Shown: positions 28,501 through 43,500 of the stretch, piece by piece
Layout of the letters: each line of letters starts with the position of its first letter
Numbering within the stretch: position 1 is the first letter of the stretch
NCBI GenBank assembly: GCA_013397845.1
Contig: VZTG01003234.1
Span: forward strand, 214,250-278,249
Reading direction: 5' to 3'
Length of the DNA: 64,000 nt
Origin: Melanocharis versteri
Lineage: Eukaryota; Chordata; Aves; Passeriformes; Melanocharitidae
Program-made: the position numbers and the translations under genes
Notes under the pieces: model-generated
Seen by the model: only the letters and a program-made list of their open reading frames with translations
Told to the model about the DNA's origin: nothing
Databases searched by the model: none

Positions 28501-31500
28501 AGATTGATGTCTTTTAAGTACAAAACAAGCCTTTCACAATCCTTTGGTCTGTACACTCGTCCAGTGTTCGTGCTGATTACAATGCAAGTTTGACTTAATT
28601 TTTGTAGAAGATGTTGAGAAGTAGTCTGTGCACTGCAGTGAACAGTAGCTATCTGAGTGGAGCGGAGCTGAGAAAATGCATAGTGAAGTAGCATCCTGGA
28701 AAAGTAAACATATACATAATACATGTAGGCATAAATTAATTAAAATGCTATGCATCCAAAGATATTTTATAGTTTTTGAATTAAAATGCATATACTGCAT
28801 CCTATATTAATGGAATAGGTGGAGCATGAGGTTTGCTGAATTCAACGTTCTTGCCTTTAAAACTGCAACATTTTCCATTCACAAAATTCAATGAAAGTGT
28901 AGTGCATACACCTACACAAAACAAACAGCTAATTTAATACCTTGATCACAATGACCCAAACCATCTAAATAAGGAATCTAATACAGGCAACAAGATGTGC
29001 TAAATTGAGTTGCCTGCACAAGGCATCTGGAGCCTCTTGAAACGAGACTGAATCTCACGTGACTCTAAGCTGTTGCTCCATGACAGTAGGTTTTCCAAAG
29101 ATCCTGTTTCATACCTAAAAGCCACATCCAGCTGTCTTAGATGCATAGTGACAGCCAGAACTATCCCCATAGAACTTCATAAGAATTTACTTATTTGCCA
29201 CTACAGAAGGTTCGTTTAATTAATGACATAAACAAGTCATATTCTATCAAAAAGTCATATGATAAAAGCATTATAAAAAAAATTACAAATTCTGTCAAAC
29301 AACTAGAAGTATATTTTACTTAAAATAGGAACTATTTTTTACCCTTTTCCACATCCTTCAGGACCCACAAGAAGAAATGGCTGCTTATTATTAATATCTA
29401 GCCATGGTCTAAAATAATCTAAACCTCTCTGCATGTCAGGAGTTTGGATGACAGGAAGTGTTTGGAGATTACTGAAGTCATTAGCTGTTAGATTTTCAGG
29501 TTTTTTCAGCTGATACAGCATTAGCTCTCCAGTGTCAGTGTCGTAATATGTGTCCAGAGGCTTCCTCGGATCAGGAGGAGACTCTCGTGCCCAGCTGAAG
29601 AGCTTTAAAAAAAATAAAAATAAAGCTTCAGTTAAATCCATACTCCTAACAACAAGTTCTACCATTTCAAGCTAGTCTAAAGAATGTTCAAAGAATACTG
29701 ATGTAAAATCAAACATACAATTCTTCAATTTTATAGTTTGAGGGTGCCTCTGAAAATTCAGTTGTATCCTGCATGTGCTTTACAATTAAGTCCTTAACTA
29801 AACAATAATATATCACCCTTCCACTTTTCATAATATAAAGAAATTAAATTAAATTGTATTTAGAAAAGCTTTGCATTTTTTTTTAAATTAGGCAACCAAA
29901 TAAGAAGAATCATGAGGTAACTCATTCACATGCATGAATAACAAATTCCTAGAGCTGAGCCTAAATCTTTCCAATTGCCCAGTATACATGTTATAGCTCG
30001 TGGCTGTCTTTTAGAAGGAGTTATATCCCCTTCTCCAACAGAAAACCCAAGTGTGATGTGGAAATAACTATCTCCAAGGTCAGCATTCTCAAGCCACTAT
30101 GGACCAATACACCCACACAGTTTACCAACACTTTTGCCTGGCCATTGTGCTCTCAAGTATCTACACAGAGACAGAACCCCACACCACTGCATACAATATA
30201 TAACCTCAATGTAATGCCCTAAGAATACCTCCCTGATGAGGTGCGAAGTCCTATTATTATTTCAGGTAATCTGAACAGAAAAAAAACCCACAAAAATAAA
30301 TCTGAATTACACATACAATACATATAGACACACATAGTCTGCCACAGTGAGCCCTTGCACCAAGTAGTATGGACAAAGGTACTTCAGTATCTCTTGGTGC
30401 AGGACCAAAAGATTGCTACCTGGGATGGATGCAATGTATCAGTGACACGTAGAACATTCCCTTACTTCTCAGCTATTTTCCTACAGATAACACAAATCAA
30501 AATCAAATTAGAGCACAGAGATTACCTCTTTCGCAAATTCTTGTCGTGACTTCATGTTGAGATTGCCACCAAGACCACGTAACAAGTTAATAATAAACTG
30601 TCCACGATCAGTACTCCCATGAAGATGAGACAGTCCATTCATCACAGTTCCGACTAAACTTGTTTCTACCACAAAGTCATTCTGTAAATTGAAAGTTGTA
30701 ATAGATTTAAGTATATTCCTCAATATAAATGTGATGTGTTGCTAGCATGCTATTATTACTCATTGCTTTTTGACATTTGCACAAGTGGTGAAAGATCTCA
30801 ACACTGCTATTGTTCTAGAAAATTCACTTGACATTAAATTATTTCTAAGCATTGATTTGGAGGTTTTAATTCCAGACTATGAGTTCATGTAATTTAGGAT
30901 AAGCAATCAAAACTTTCCTCACAGATTTTGAGAATCTATAAGGAATAAACATAACTGTATACTAGAAATCTTCCTTTTGAACAGATTCTTTATGGATTTC
31001 ACTCTTTAGCACCACAGGGGATTTTCAGCCTCAGGAACAATGTCACAGTTTTTCCTTTGATACTTTAGAAGTCTAATAAATGCCATGGGTGAAAGAACTA
31101 GGAGGAAAAATAATTAGATGAACACAACAGGACCATATATGTTCCCCAGGAGGAGATAATGCAGATCTCTTAAACACTAGCACACTGGACACAGCAGTGG
31201 GGAAGTCTCCTAAAAAATATTTTGTGCACATAAGCTACTTGATCAATGCAAATCCAACTTCTCCAGAAGGGGAGTCTGAGAAGCATCTAGAATCCTTCAG
31301 AAAATCTAGCATATACAGAACAATTACCGTGATGTACATCCCAGCATCCCAGAATCCAGATAATATATAAAGTTTCAGACTATCTTTTTTAAACATTGTA
31401 AATTTAAATATTGTAAATTTAAATATTATTTTTTGCCTATTAAAACATTTTTCAGTTAAGGTTTTGAGTAGAATCCTGAACAGCTGAAGTTATATACTTA

Positions 31501-34500
31501 AATCCAGGACAGATTAGTGGGAGCTGTTAAAATTTAGCATTCTGAACAGTCAAAATACTTTTTCCAGATATGTCTCTAGGAATCTTACAACATTAAATTT
31601 CTCCTCAACCTATTACAACTGTCAGTGTACACTGTGCAACTTGTCAAATTTTAGACATCTTTTTTTGTGATAGACAATAACATCGATCTAGAAAATAATT
31701 TCTTCACTTTTCTTTTAGTTTAGATTTTCAAGTCTTTCAGATCTTTGAAAACATATAAAAGAATGTCTGGTATGGAATAACAAAATGCATATTATTTCTG
31801 TGAAACTTAATATCTGTCTTTACTAGTTAAAATGGTATTAAATGTTTTGAAACTTTAAGTACAGCAATCAGTTGTTGGGAACTTATTAGAAAAGCACCAG
31901 AATTAATCATTTTAAGGAAACAGCATCATTAGTGTGGTCACAGCGCCAAGCCTGCCAGAGTACAAGAAGGGTTTGGACAGCGCTGTCAGGTTCATGGTCT
32001 GATTCTTGGGGTGGTCCTGTGCATGACTAGGAACTGGACTTCAGAGATCCCTGTGAGTCCCTTCCAACTCAGGATATTCTACAATTCTGTAATTCTATCA
32101 GAAAAGCACTGAGATTTTTTTTTTTTTTACTTACAATTCCAAAATTAATCTGAATGATCTAATCAGAGCCAAACTAGAAAAATGGATCATACTTAACAGA
32201 AGCTGAAATTTGATTAAGTATTCATTTACTAACCTTCTTTACAACCCAGTTTAAAGCCTTTTCGAAATAGTCCCCAATCCAATTTTCAAGGTTGTATCTG
32301 CATTCCTCAGGCTGACTTCTTAACCAAGACTTTATTAGAGCATTAAGATCTGTATCTTCATCACTAAGTCAAAACAAAACAAGATTCAGATAAATACAAG
32401 ACACCCATGTCTTTAAACAGACTGTTTTAAAGTAACAACAAAATTTCAGAAAAAGTCTGGTAAAATACTTTAATGATTTATAACCAATATTTGGGCTCTC
32501 CAATAAAGAATTCACCATGTCATTTTGAAAAAATCTGAGGTATTTAAGTCTAAATATTATAACAAATAGCACAGAAGGGATATGCAACCTAAAGAAACTT
32601 CCCCAGTGATTGGCTTCCTAAGTGTAAGCAACTAACCAACTGCTCCCTTCACTTGAGAATACCTTTCAAGAAAGGTAAATATATATTTGCTTACTTTAAA
32701 AGCATGTAATAGTCCTGTGACTTACCTCAGAAAGATCATTCCCATTCGAGATATCGTAGCAGGAGAGGCACAGCTGAGGTCATGAGTTTCAAATATAAAG
32801 TTGACATTTGAACCGAACTGAATTCTTTCTCCACTGGGCATAGTCAACAACTTGTTGTCATCCAAAACAGAATTCAAAGATTCAATCCATTCAGGATCAA
32901 TATCACCATCACATATTATCCATGAAGTAATATCTATTTCCAGACACAAAAATAACATATCAAAACCAAGAAAAACAGTTTAAAAATATCACCCCTTGCT
33001 ATCATAAGGTTATTTATTATTCTTTCTTCATTATGACTTACAATGCTATGAAGACAATCCTCACATGCTTTACCTTCTGCTGCCTATTTTTGCTTTCTTA
33101 TCACAAAATTTGTAAAGAATGTACTGAAGCTTTTGGCTACAACTGCTACCAGAAGTTTTTCTTGCCTTATGCTATGCACAAATAATAACACAATATAAAG
33201 ATGTACTAGAAAACAAACTATTTGAGTACTTTCAGAGTGACAATCTGCAAGTCCCTCGCAGACGTACCTCGGGGCTCTCGCACCACTTGCCGCGCACTGT
33301 TTGTAAGCACTCCATCAGACCATTCCCTGGTATCCATGTCAATACAGCCCAGCAGCTGATGCCGAGGCATGGCTTTGGGATTCATCGTGTACTGCTTCAC
33401 TACTTTGCCAGTTTTACCAAGGGCTGTCTTCAGCATCCGCCAGAGCGTTGATTTACCTCCACCACTTGGACCTACGATAACCACACCCATTCTTTGACGC
33501 AGCTGTTCATATAACTCCAAAGCCTTCTTGATCTAGACAATGAAAGAGATAATGGCTATGTGAAATTGTAAAGCTAAATCAAACGTGTTCTTTTATAGTA
33601 TTTCTGTGATTTACTTTGCATGCAGACACTTTCTATAATTTAGGTTTCTTAAATGATAGATATTTGTAGGAATAATTAAAATTACGATACTGAGTTTATG
33701 AAGAAATTTATTTTACATGTTAGAAGCATTTCAGTAAATTACTAATACAAAAATAACAGCCATCTTTGGGCATATTTTTAATGAGAATTTAACAAATCTT
33801 CAGTCCCAAAACTTCATCCAGTTCTACAATAAATAAATAAAAACAAGACAGAAAACTGCTAGCGAAAACCGCTAGCGAAAACCCAACACCCACATTTTTC
33901 ATTCTTTCACTGTCTAAAACATTAATTTGGCATTTGTACCTGGCTTGAATGAAACTGTGTGTCACATGTTCATATCTTAATTTTCCTTGCACTATTTTTT
34001 TTTCAATTACGTAACTGATCTACAATGCTTTAAACACACATCTAATTTTTTGTATATATGTAATTAGAATCTAACTATCAGTTATTCTCACTTTTTTCCT
34101 AAAAGATTTTTCAAAAGAAAACAGAAATGAGTCAAATTAATGTAATATTAATCAGTTCTAATTCAGAATAATACTGTTTTGTTGCTGTAGTTGATGTTTA
34201 CCTGAGTGCTTATAATTTCCAAGTTTGCTTCTTCAAAGACTTGTTGTAAAGCTGCAGTTAACTCAGCATATTCCACATCTTTAGAATCAGTGCCAGGAAA
34301 TACATCTTTAACCAGCTCATCAAAACGTGTGCAGTCAGCAAATGTAAGCTTTGATGTGGTGTTCAGCCGCAAAGCTTGAACCACTATGTGACTTTCATTA
34401 ACTGGCAAGAAAAACAAAGAAAATAGATCAGTTTAAGCTGTGTCGACACTGCTCAGATGTTGAAAGCAGAATCGGAGCATAGATTCCAGAATTCCAGTTC

Positions 34501-37500
34501 ATGTACCATTCTCCTTGGAAGCTTGGCATAGTTAGGCATACTTACTGTAAATATGATATATGCAGTATGTGATATATGCAGATATATGTAAGTATGACAA
34601 ATGCATTTTATACAGATATGAGGTGGTTATGATGCTGGTCAGATTTTTCATACAAAAATCTGTAAACTTTCAGATATATGCTGTTTAAGCAAACAGGAAG
34701 CAGTAGCTGTCTCCTAAAGGTGTGAAATGCTCATCCATTCCACACTCTTTAATTCCCTCTCATTTAACACCTAAACAACAATACTCTATAAAATCTTAAA
34801 AAAATACAGTGACTCAGTCTAGTCCAATACATTTCTATCATTCCTACCGATCCTTATATTTGTCTCTGTCTACCAATCTGAATCTAGTGCCATGTGACAA
34901 TTTTTGCAAAACTCAAATAGAATCAAAATGGTCTGATAACTAATGGATAATGACAGCATCAGAGGACCAACTTTCCGGTCCTAAGCCAAGTGAAAACAAG
35001 TCTTTGAGAATCATTTTAAATGATTCCCAAATGAAGTCCTGTAATCTGTGTTCTTATCATCATATAAAAGCTCAGTCTAGAATATGGTAAGTCTTTTGTG
35101 ATCTCCTAGTGAAGGTGGGCTCTCATAGATATTTTCTTCTTTTTGAAATTTCTGACAGATACAAGCCATGGCTTTTTAAAACTCCAGTGAACAAGAAAGC
35201 TGGAGTGAATTATATTTCTACAAGACCCTAAAAATCAAAAGTTTGGTATGGTAAATCTTACCTTCCTGCTTTGCATCGCTTTTCTTCAGCTGATGAAGAA
35301 GACTGCCACAGCCTCTCAAAACAGTCTTCAGAGCTCGTAAACCCCAATCATAGTGCTGCTGTGGTGTCAGAAGCTCCCTGAATTTAAAAACAACAATATT
35401 GTAATAAGCTCTAGGTGACAGCATCTGAAATTTTGGGTTGGGGAATGAACACACTTATAATGCGGTTTGGTCAAAAGAGAAACTGGCGCATATTTGTAGT
35501 ATCATCTGAAATGCATTTCAGAAATACAACAATGACACTCTGGAATTTTCAGAAGGGTTATTTTCAACATTTATTTACCATTGACCCTAACAGCATTCAC
35601 CATAACCTCAGATCTTTGTACTCTCTAATGCACATACTTTTAACCAAATAGTCACTTGCATTTCAATGATTCCAGGAGTCTAGATACGACACAATGCTTG
35701 TGAGCATTCATATGCTCACATTTATATTTAGTGAGATACTACGGGAGCAGCAATCTGCTCCCTTGAGATTATAACTGAATTCAAGATATTTTCACACCTC
35801 TACCTGCCAATATATTGCAATATTTTTATAAGTTAAAAGTATCTGTACAGAGATTTGCATGGTAAACCATTTACATTTAAGAGCTAAAAGAGAACAGAAT
35901 TAAAAAGGTAACTTTACTAAGGAGGGGGGAGTTGGGGTGGTGAAAGCTTACCTTGCTAGATTAAAAATGGCCACTAATTTTCTACCCAGTATTTTGGCAT
36001 CCTTAAAGCCTTCTGAATACAAAATAACTTCTGCAATGAGTTCATTGTCTGGATGAGTCATAGCAACTGGTCTGAAAAGTTGTTTGAGGTTATCAGGCAG
36101 TTTTTGTCTTCCTCCATAACCTTTTCCAGCAGGATTCAGAGTGATAAAAATTCCAGAATTAGGATCCATTTCCACCTAGCATTAGAAGTGCATTTTAATG
36201 ATATATTGTCAGACAAAACAGTATTGAGAAATGCTGGGTGGACTATGTTTAGTTACAGTAGTCAGTTTCTAAGTTTGGCCTATGTGAACAAAATAATTAA
36301 GTTTTGCTGTACCTTTTTGCCAAGCATCTCACATACAGGACTGTGTTTCTTCAATGCATGTTGAATTGTCTGAACCTGCATGGATACTGCAGACAATACA
36401 GCTTCCTCAAGTCTATTGAATTCATCAAAACAGCCCCAGGCACCACACTTCACTAAGCCCACAAATATGCGCCCCATTGACTTCACATCAATGCCCTTGA
36501 AATTAAAAAGAATGTTGTCAAAATTCAAATTACAAGAAAATATAAAAGAATGTCTTCCCATCCACTTAATATAGGTCCTTGGAAATATCCACAAATTTCT
36601 AATGGCAACTGACAAATTATCAGAATAATTTCCATAATAATTTCAATAATACTAATAATACTAATACCAATACCACTACTACTAATATTAACAACAATTT
36701 TTATAATATAATACTACTTAATATTATAATTTTCATATTATTTATGGGATATAATATTCCTTTATGAAGTATGGGCATAGATATCCATCTCCGAAATAAA
36801 ACAAAACCATATTCACCTCATCACAATTAAAGACTAATACTTGTCTTCCAAGAAGTCCACCCAAGGCCTTTACGGATTCTGTCTTCCCAGTTCCAGCTGG
36901 ACCATAGGGATTTCCTCCAAGGCCCATCTTCATGGCCTGAGTAAGAGTTAGGTAACACTTATCTGTCAAAGGTGTATAAACAAGTTTTGGGGAAATCCCC
37001 TGCAGAAACAAAACAAATTACACTGATTGTTAGACAGAAAATACTGACAATGTAGTTTCATTAATTTTATTCATAAGTAATTAATTTGATAATATAAAGC
37101 AACAGCCAAAATTTCTTTCTCATTAAGTATATGAATTTGTTTACAAAGCTTTCCTGGTTTTATATCAAATGCCAACATATTGTTCAAATTTTTTCACAAC
37201 TACAGATGAAACTGCACTCAGATATAAAAAAACAAGCATATTAGGAAATATTTATATGATAATGCAGCTCCTTTGATACAACTTATATTTACCCCATCAG
37301 CATCAGGAATGAAAATTATTACCCCATCTTTTAATATTATCTATGAAATAGCACGTTAAGGACATAACAAAGTTTAGAAAAATGGCAACAGCTGGGAGAC
37401 AATCAGCAGCATGTATGAAATGAGAAAGTGATTGACTCATATAAAAAAGCCACAAGGTAAAAATTAAAAATACCACACCTGATATTCATAAGTATATTGG

Positions 37501-40500
37501 AGTTCAGCATCTACCATCTGAACATAACATTTTTGGTTGTTCATATAAAATCTCAGCTGCTTCTTCCAAGCCCAGTCTTCAACATCGTGAACCTGAGCTT
37601 GATTCAGCTGCTTCACCACATCAATGTTATGAATGATATCAAGAATCAGAGCTTTAAGCTTGAGCTCAAGGATTCCAGATTCTGCAAATAATCACACCAA
37701 ATGAAAAAATCACACTAGTGTAGTAAGAAGACACACATTACCCATTCACAAGTTCATTGTGCTGCTTTCTATTATCAGCAGATTTTTTTAGACCTTGTTT
37801 GAATTATATAAAAGGTTTTTATTTTCTAAAGCAAGCAGCATAAAATAAGATCCTGACAGACAATGTAAATCATGCAACTTCAGTCATTTTGAAGTGATTT
37901 TATTTGCCTTTACATGGGGGAGAGGGGGAGCAAGAGAGGGAGAGGGAGAGAGAGAGAGAGAGGGAGAGAAAAAAGGAGAGGGAGAGGCTTTTCTGCAAAG
38001 CACTGTATGCCAAGAGTGTTAATAGTCATGTCCACTTCAGCAATCAATGTGGCCCAACCCACTGAGTGATCTGTTGAGCATCGGAAAACCACACTACATG
38101 CACTCTGGAGATTTTATTCAGAATAATTATGGTGATGTGGAATGGATGTTCATTAACAGATTGGGTGCATTAAGTGGACTCTTAGAGCGTATTCTTTAAT
38201 CTAGTTTCATTTGAAAGAAATCCAGTTTGTGTGCTTCTACACCATTCCATGATGGGAATTAAAGCAAAGTAAGTGGGAATAATCAGGCAACTCACTTCAA
38301 AATCACACCTACTACCCAAACTAAAAAGTTAACGTAAAGTATTATACAATAGATGAATTGAATATTCCTCAGTAACTGATGAAATTTCTCAAATAGCTAT
38401 AGAAACAGCACAGAAAGCGACATAAAGAACCACACTTATAGACTTCTGGAGGTAGGTGATATGAATACTATTTCTAATTAATATATCAGATGTTTACAGT
38501 TCACAAATTGTAAACTAGAATTTTATGCAGTAAGTAGCTACACAAATGTAGTGGAAGACTATCAACCACATGTCAAATTGAGTCTTTTTAAACCTAAGGT
38601 AAAAACCATCTCACCTAACCTACAGTACAGAATTTTACATGTGAGGTAGTCACTCAAAGCCCCACCTCTGGTCAAAACAGAGGAAAAAGCACTCAGAGGC
38701 ATAATTATTCTAACTAGTTCGGACTCTGTAAGATTCAGAACAATCATGTCTTGAGAATAACTAGCTTATTTTGCCTCAGAGGTAATCAAGAATTATTAGT
38801 TCAGATGGAGATGTGTGTGTCTAGCACAGAAAAAGAGAATCACCTACACAGTTGTACAGAATATACTGGCTTGACATAATGTACCTCAACTGTTGCTTGG
38901 CCACTTCCTGTGAAAGAGTAGATACATAAGCTAAAAGATAGAAACTTACTAAAAAATTAGGAAAAGAGCTCTCCAAATACATAAATTCTCCAAGATAATT
39001 TCTAATCTAAATAAAAAGCCTTTTGCTTACTCTGAAATATTAAAGGCTCTACTCTTGGCTGTAATAGGTGACTGATTTTATGTAACTCAGCTTTATGAAC
39101 TCAAATTGAGACAGATTTATATAATTTCCTGTTTAAATAAACAGAATGTAAAATACTATCCAGCTGCAGTCATGATGAAGAATTATATCTCAATTATCAT
39201 GTTTATACCTGTACTCCCAGTATCTTCTATGCCACTGCCAATGCTAGTATAATGGTCCAGTTTAGCCGTGAGTTCTAACTCTAATTGTTGCAGATTATGG
39301 TTTTTGATAGCACTTTCAACATCTTCAGTGAACAGAATTTGTTCTGCCAAGGAAAGAATCTTCGGAAAAGAAAGTTCAAATTGTATTTTATAAATACTGA
39401 ACGCATATAAAAACTAAGCAGTTTTTCAATTAATTTGCAATTGCTTATTATGTCTGATATTTAAGTATTTTGTTGTATAATTTTTAAACAAAGCTCTACA
39501 TTTGCTATGCTTCTAAGAACAAATAAAACCATCTCAAAACTTGGCAAAATTTTGCCAAAACTTGTAATGTCATCTAATGCAGCAAGTCTTTCCATTAAAT
39601 GGTATGTCCGATTGCCATGTAAAAGACTTGAAAATTTCATATGTTTACACAGGAATTTAATAAGAGCATAAGAATATAATTTAATATTTTAAGTTTAATA
39701 ATATAATAATTTAATATTTTCAAGAACTTCTCTATGCCATAAATGAGTAAAATGGATTTGATTCGGGTTATTTTCTTCCAAATCTAAGTCTTCACAAAAC
39801 TAAAAAATAGTAACTTGTTTGGTAATTCTAAGACTACACAGTGGCAATACTGGATCAACTACTACCTGGGAAGGAAAGAGCGATGGATCAATTGAACCTT
39901 GAGATTTTTTCCCAGCATCAACACAGTCAATTAACATTTTCTTCAGGGTCTCCTTCATCTCTGAAGCCAAACTGTTTAGCCACACCTGACAAAGAGACGA
40001 AAAAGCTCAAAAATTACATTACAAATTAACTTCTTGAAGATGTTTGATCTAGACTAGGATGTGATTTTCTTACCTCTACATCATTTGACAAAAGAACTTT
40101 ATTTCTAAGTGGCACAGTTTCTCCTTCTACAGACTTCATGGCAACTATGTATTTAAATTCTTCATCAAAGCTCACACTATTAATGCCTATTAATCAGAAA
40201 ACATCAATAAAGTTATATATTCTCAAACATTAATCACTAAGTGTCTAGACATGGAAAGAGAAGAACTGCAACATATTACTTGGCTTTGAAGAAGCTTATT
40301 TCTAAATAAGTACATTTCACAAATACAGATTTATGCATTACCAGCAAAAAGTTTCTTAAGGTGAGACTGGATAACCAGAGGATTCGTGGACTGTCCTAAA
40401 ATTTCTAATAAGTCATCATCTCCAACAAAATAGAATCTCGGAAATGCTGAGCGCTTTTCCTATAGAAAAAGAGAATAAATCAATTTTGTTGATTTAAACT

Positions 40501-43500
40501 CAAGTTTACTAACTTTCTTTATAAAAAATTGTACTAATGTTCACTGTACCTCCAAAAATTCATTCAAGGATTTCTGACATCTCTGAAGCTGGTCAAGTAT
40601 GGTATTTAAGGTATTTTTTATTCCTGCCCGGGCATTCAGTGATGTTATCCTATTGTCACTCTTGATATCTGACATAATGGATCTTGATAGTGAAAAAATA
40701 GAATTCAGAAATCCATTATAATTTTAATTTAAATATGATATATATAAAGTTAATAAAAAATAACACACAGGCACATAATATAAACAGCTGATATATAACT
40801 TTTAGGTTTCAGTACTAATGATGAAACATTTCAGAATTTACCTCAATGTCTCTCCAATGTAATTTAAGAACAATGGTTTCTTGCTAAAATTTCTCTACCC
40901 AGAACCAAGAAAATTCAATTCTTGACTTTTATTTCCTTTTAAGTCATTTCAACTCAAGCCAAGACAGATAATGGTACATATCTTTCCACATTTCTAAAAC
41001 CTACTCCCTTTTTATATTTTGACCTGTTTGGAACAAATAAACCATCTGTTTCTCCCAAAAGTCTGTGTGTACTTTCATGGTGAACGAAGTGATGGTCTTC
41101 AACATGATTCTTGAAAAAATAATTACATCCCTTCTACTTCTGCTGCTACGACTAATCTTGTGTTTGTCTGCCTTGATCACAACCTGTGATGCATCACATG
41201 ATTCCTTTCTTCACATGTGCCCCAATAAATGAAAACATTACCACCTTTATTCAGATATACGTCGCCATCACACATATATATCTTCTGAAGTCCTGTCACT
41301 GACTTTTTTCTCCAAACATATTCCAAATGTTCCATATATTTTCACCATGAAGAATGTTCTAGACTACATGTCAAAGATACTACAAAAGGTAAGTCACATT
41401 CCATAACACTAACCTAAAGTTTTCATCAACTCTGTTAAAACGAGCTTGTTCTTTGGGTAGAGCTCCACGACCAAATATCGGTTCCAAATAGACCCATTTC
41501 CTTTGAATTTGATTTAAATTCTGCAGGTACTCATCCAAGTCAGCTAGCTTTTTTTCCCAGATGGACACTTTATCTTCAAAACCTTTGTAATATGGAGAGT
41601 CCTTAAGAGACTGTAGAAGACAGCGATGATCTCCAACTTGGTTGACTGTGTCCTTCCAGTCTTTAATAAGCCTGATAGTCTTGCCTTGGCTATCTTCATA
41701 ATCTGTTAACGTAAAGATAGCTCCAACTCCCCAGAGTTCAAGCTCACGTAACGCTTCTCTGATTGTGATTTCACCTTGAGCTCGAGAATTCAAATCCTAT
41801 TTAACAGCAAGAATAGATCTCATATGAAACTACAGAGCTTGCAATAAACTCTCCATTCAAAAATATAATGCAAATTCTATAATATTAAACATGTATGCAT
41901 ATGGAATAACATATACCACATAAAATAAACCACAAAAAAATTATAGATCCTGTATTTTAAATTATTCATACCTTAAGTTCCATTGCTTTTTCTATAATGG
42001 CATCTGTCACTTTTAACAGATCTCCAAATAGCAAACCCTCAAGTGTAGTGCCTCGGGGAAGACCCAGAAGACGAAAGAGATCCAACCAATGGTCTGGAGA
42101 GAGATGTTCTCCTCTTACATATTTTAGGAGTGGAATTATCATCTATAGAAAAAATGCACATGTAAATTCATCTAGTTGTTATGAAAATTGCATCTCTTTG
42201 ATTATGGAGTGACATGCTATTCAAACAAAAATTGAATCTAAATTTTTAAACTGACATACAATTTTTCCAGTTCCTGAATTCAAAGCATAGGAGTATGATT
42301 CTGAAGACAACTCATTGTAAATCTGTGTCTATGCAAGCTGTAATGACCATTCTGTTTACTGTAGAGAACTAAAGATTCTCAAAAGTAAGTGAAATGTTCA
42401 AAACAGTATATCAGAAGACATTTTGTTAAATATTAACTGATTTTAATGTAAGAAATTAACAATGAGGTACAGAATGGAGTATATTACCCAGTAATACCAA
42501 AACATTTTTTGTTCCACAAGCCTTTTTCAAATTCATAGAATCACAGAATTATTTGGGTTGAAAATGACCTTAGAGATCACCTAGTTCCAACCCCCCTGTT
42601 GTGGGCAGGGACATCTTCCACTAGACCAGGTTGCCCAAAGCCCCACCCAACCTGGCCTTGAACACTTCCAGGGTAATTAGCATCTTACTTTATATTTGTC
42701 CACTTCTTTTTGCAACTTCACTGTCATTACAGTATGTTCCTCCATCTTCCTCAGTTTGTCATGCCAGTTAAACAAAAATTCTTCAAATAGGTATATCTTA
42801 CTTCTGCACGAAAATCAAACATTAAAAGGTCATAACAACACAGTACTACAACCACACATGCATGTCCATTAAAAATAAAGCAATGAAATGTTACCTAAAA
42901 GTAATCCAGTCTTCTTTGGCTTTCTCCTGAAAACCTTGATAAAACTCTTCATACAGTGCCCAGACTTCTGCACAACTCTGAATATCTTGACTTACAGCTT
43001 CTGACAATGATAAGTCAGGCTCTTCCAATTTAAAATGATGGCATTCTTCACTGCATAAAAAGATCATTGCATTAGGCATCCCGTTATTCCACTGCACTTT
43101 CATGGTTTTAGAAATAGTACCATACAGAAATCATAATACTTTTTTAAGTCATTGGTTTTATTGAAGAATATTGCTGCCAACTGCAATTGCCTTATAATCT
43201 CCTTCTTGAATAGAAATAATAAAGAAATATGAGGGATAACTCTTCTACACAACAATCTTCTCCCATATTCACAATTATTTTCCATAAACTTTCATTTATT
43301 TACTATTTATGAGAAAAGTGAATTAATTTGTGCCCTCAAAATCAAAGCTGGAAAGAAAATAATTTTGAATTGATTGTTTCTTCCTGCTAGGTAAAAAGAA
43401 TATGCTAATTTTATTTACCATCATTTACATGCCAAGGCAAGAAGTTCAATAGAAAACTTCATCCTCTCAAGATCAGCAACAATGAGCATGGACACTTACT

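Larger units (their letters stand above)
33533..35261 (-). other. Introns flanking W36
   Basis: Introns 33533-34201 and 34402-35261. They contain the gctagcgaaaac duplication and a gatatatgcag-type short repeat at 34553-34585. No gene. Confidence 0.65.
39360..41413 (-). other. Cluster of short introns around W26-W30
   Basis: Introns of 506, 88, 155, 90 and 731 nt. The linker exons are densely packed here, and the sequence between them shows nothing beyond splice signals. Confidence 0.7.
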
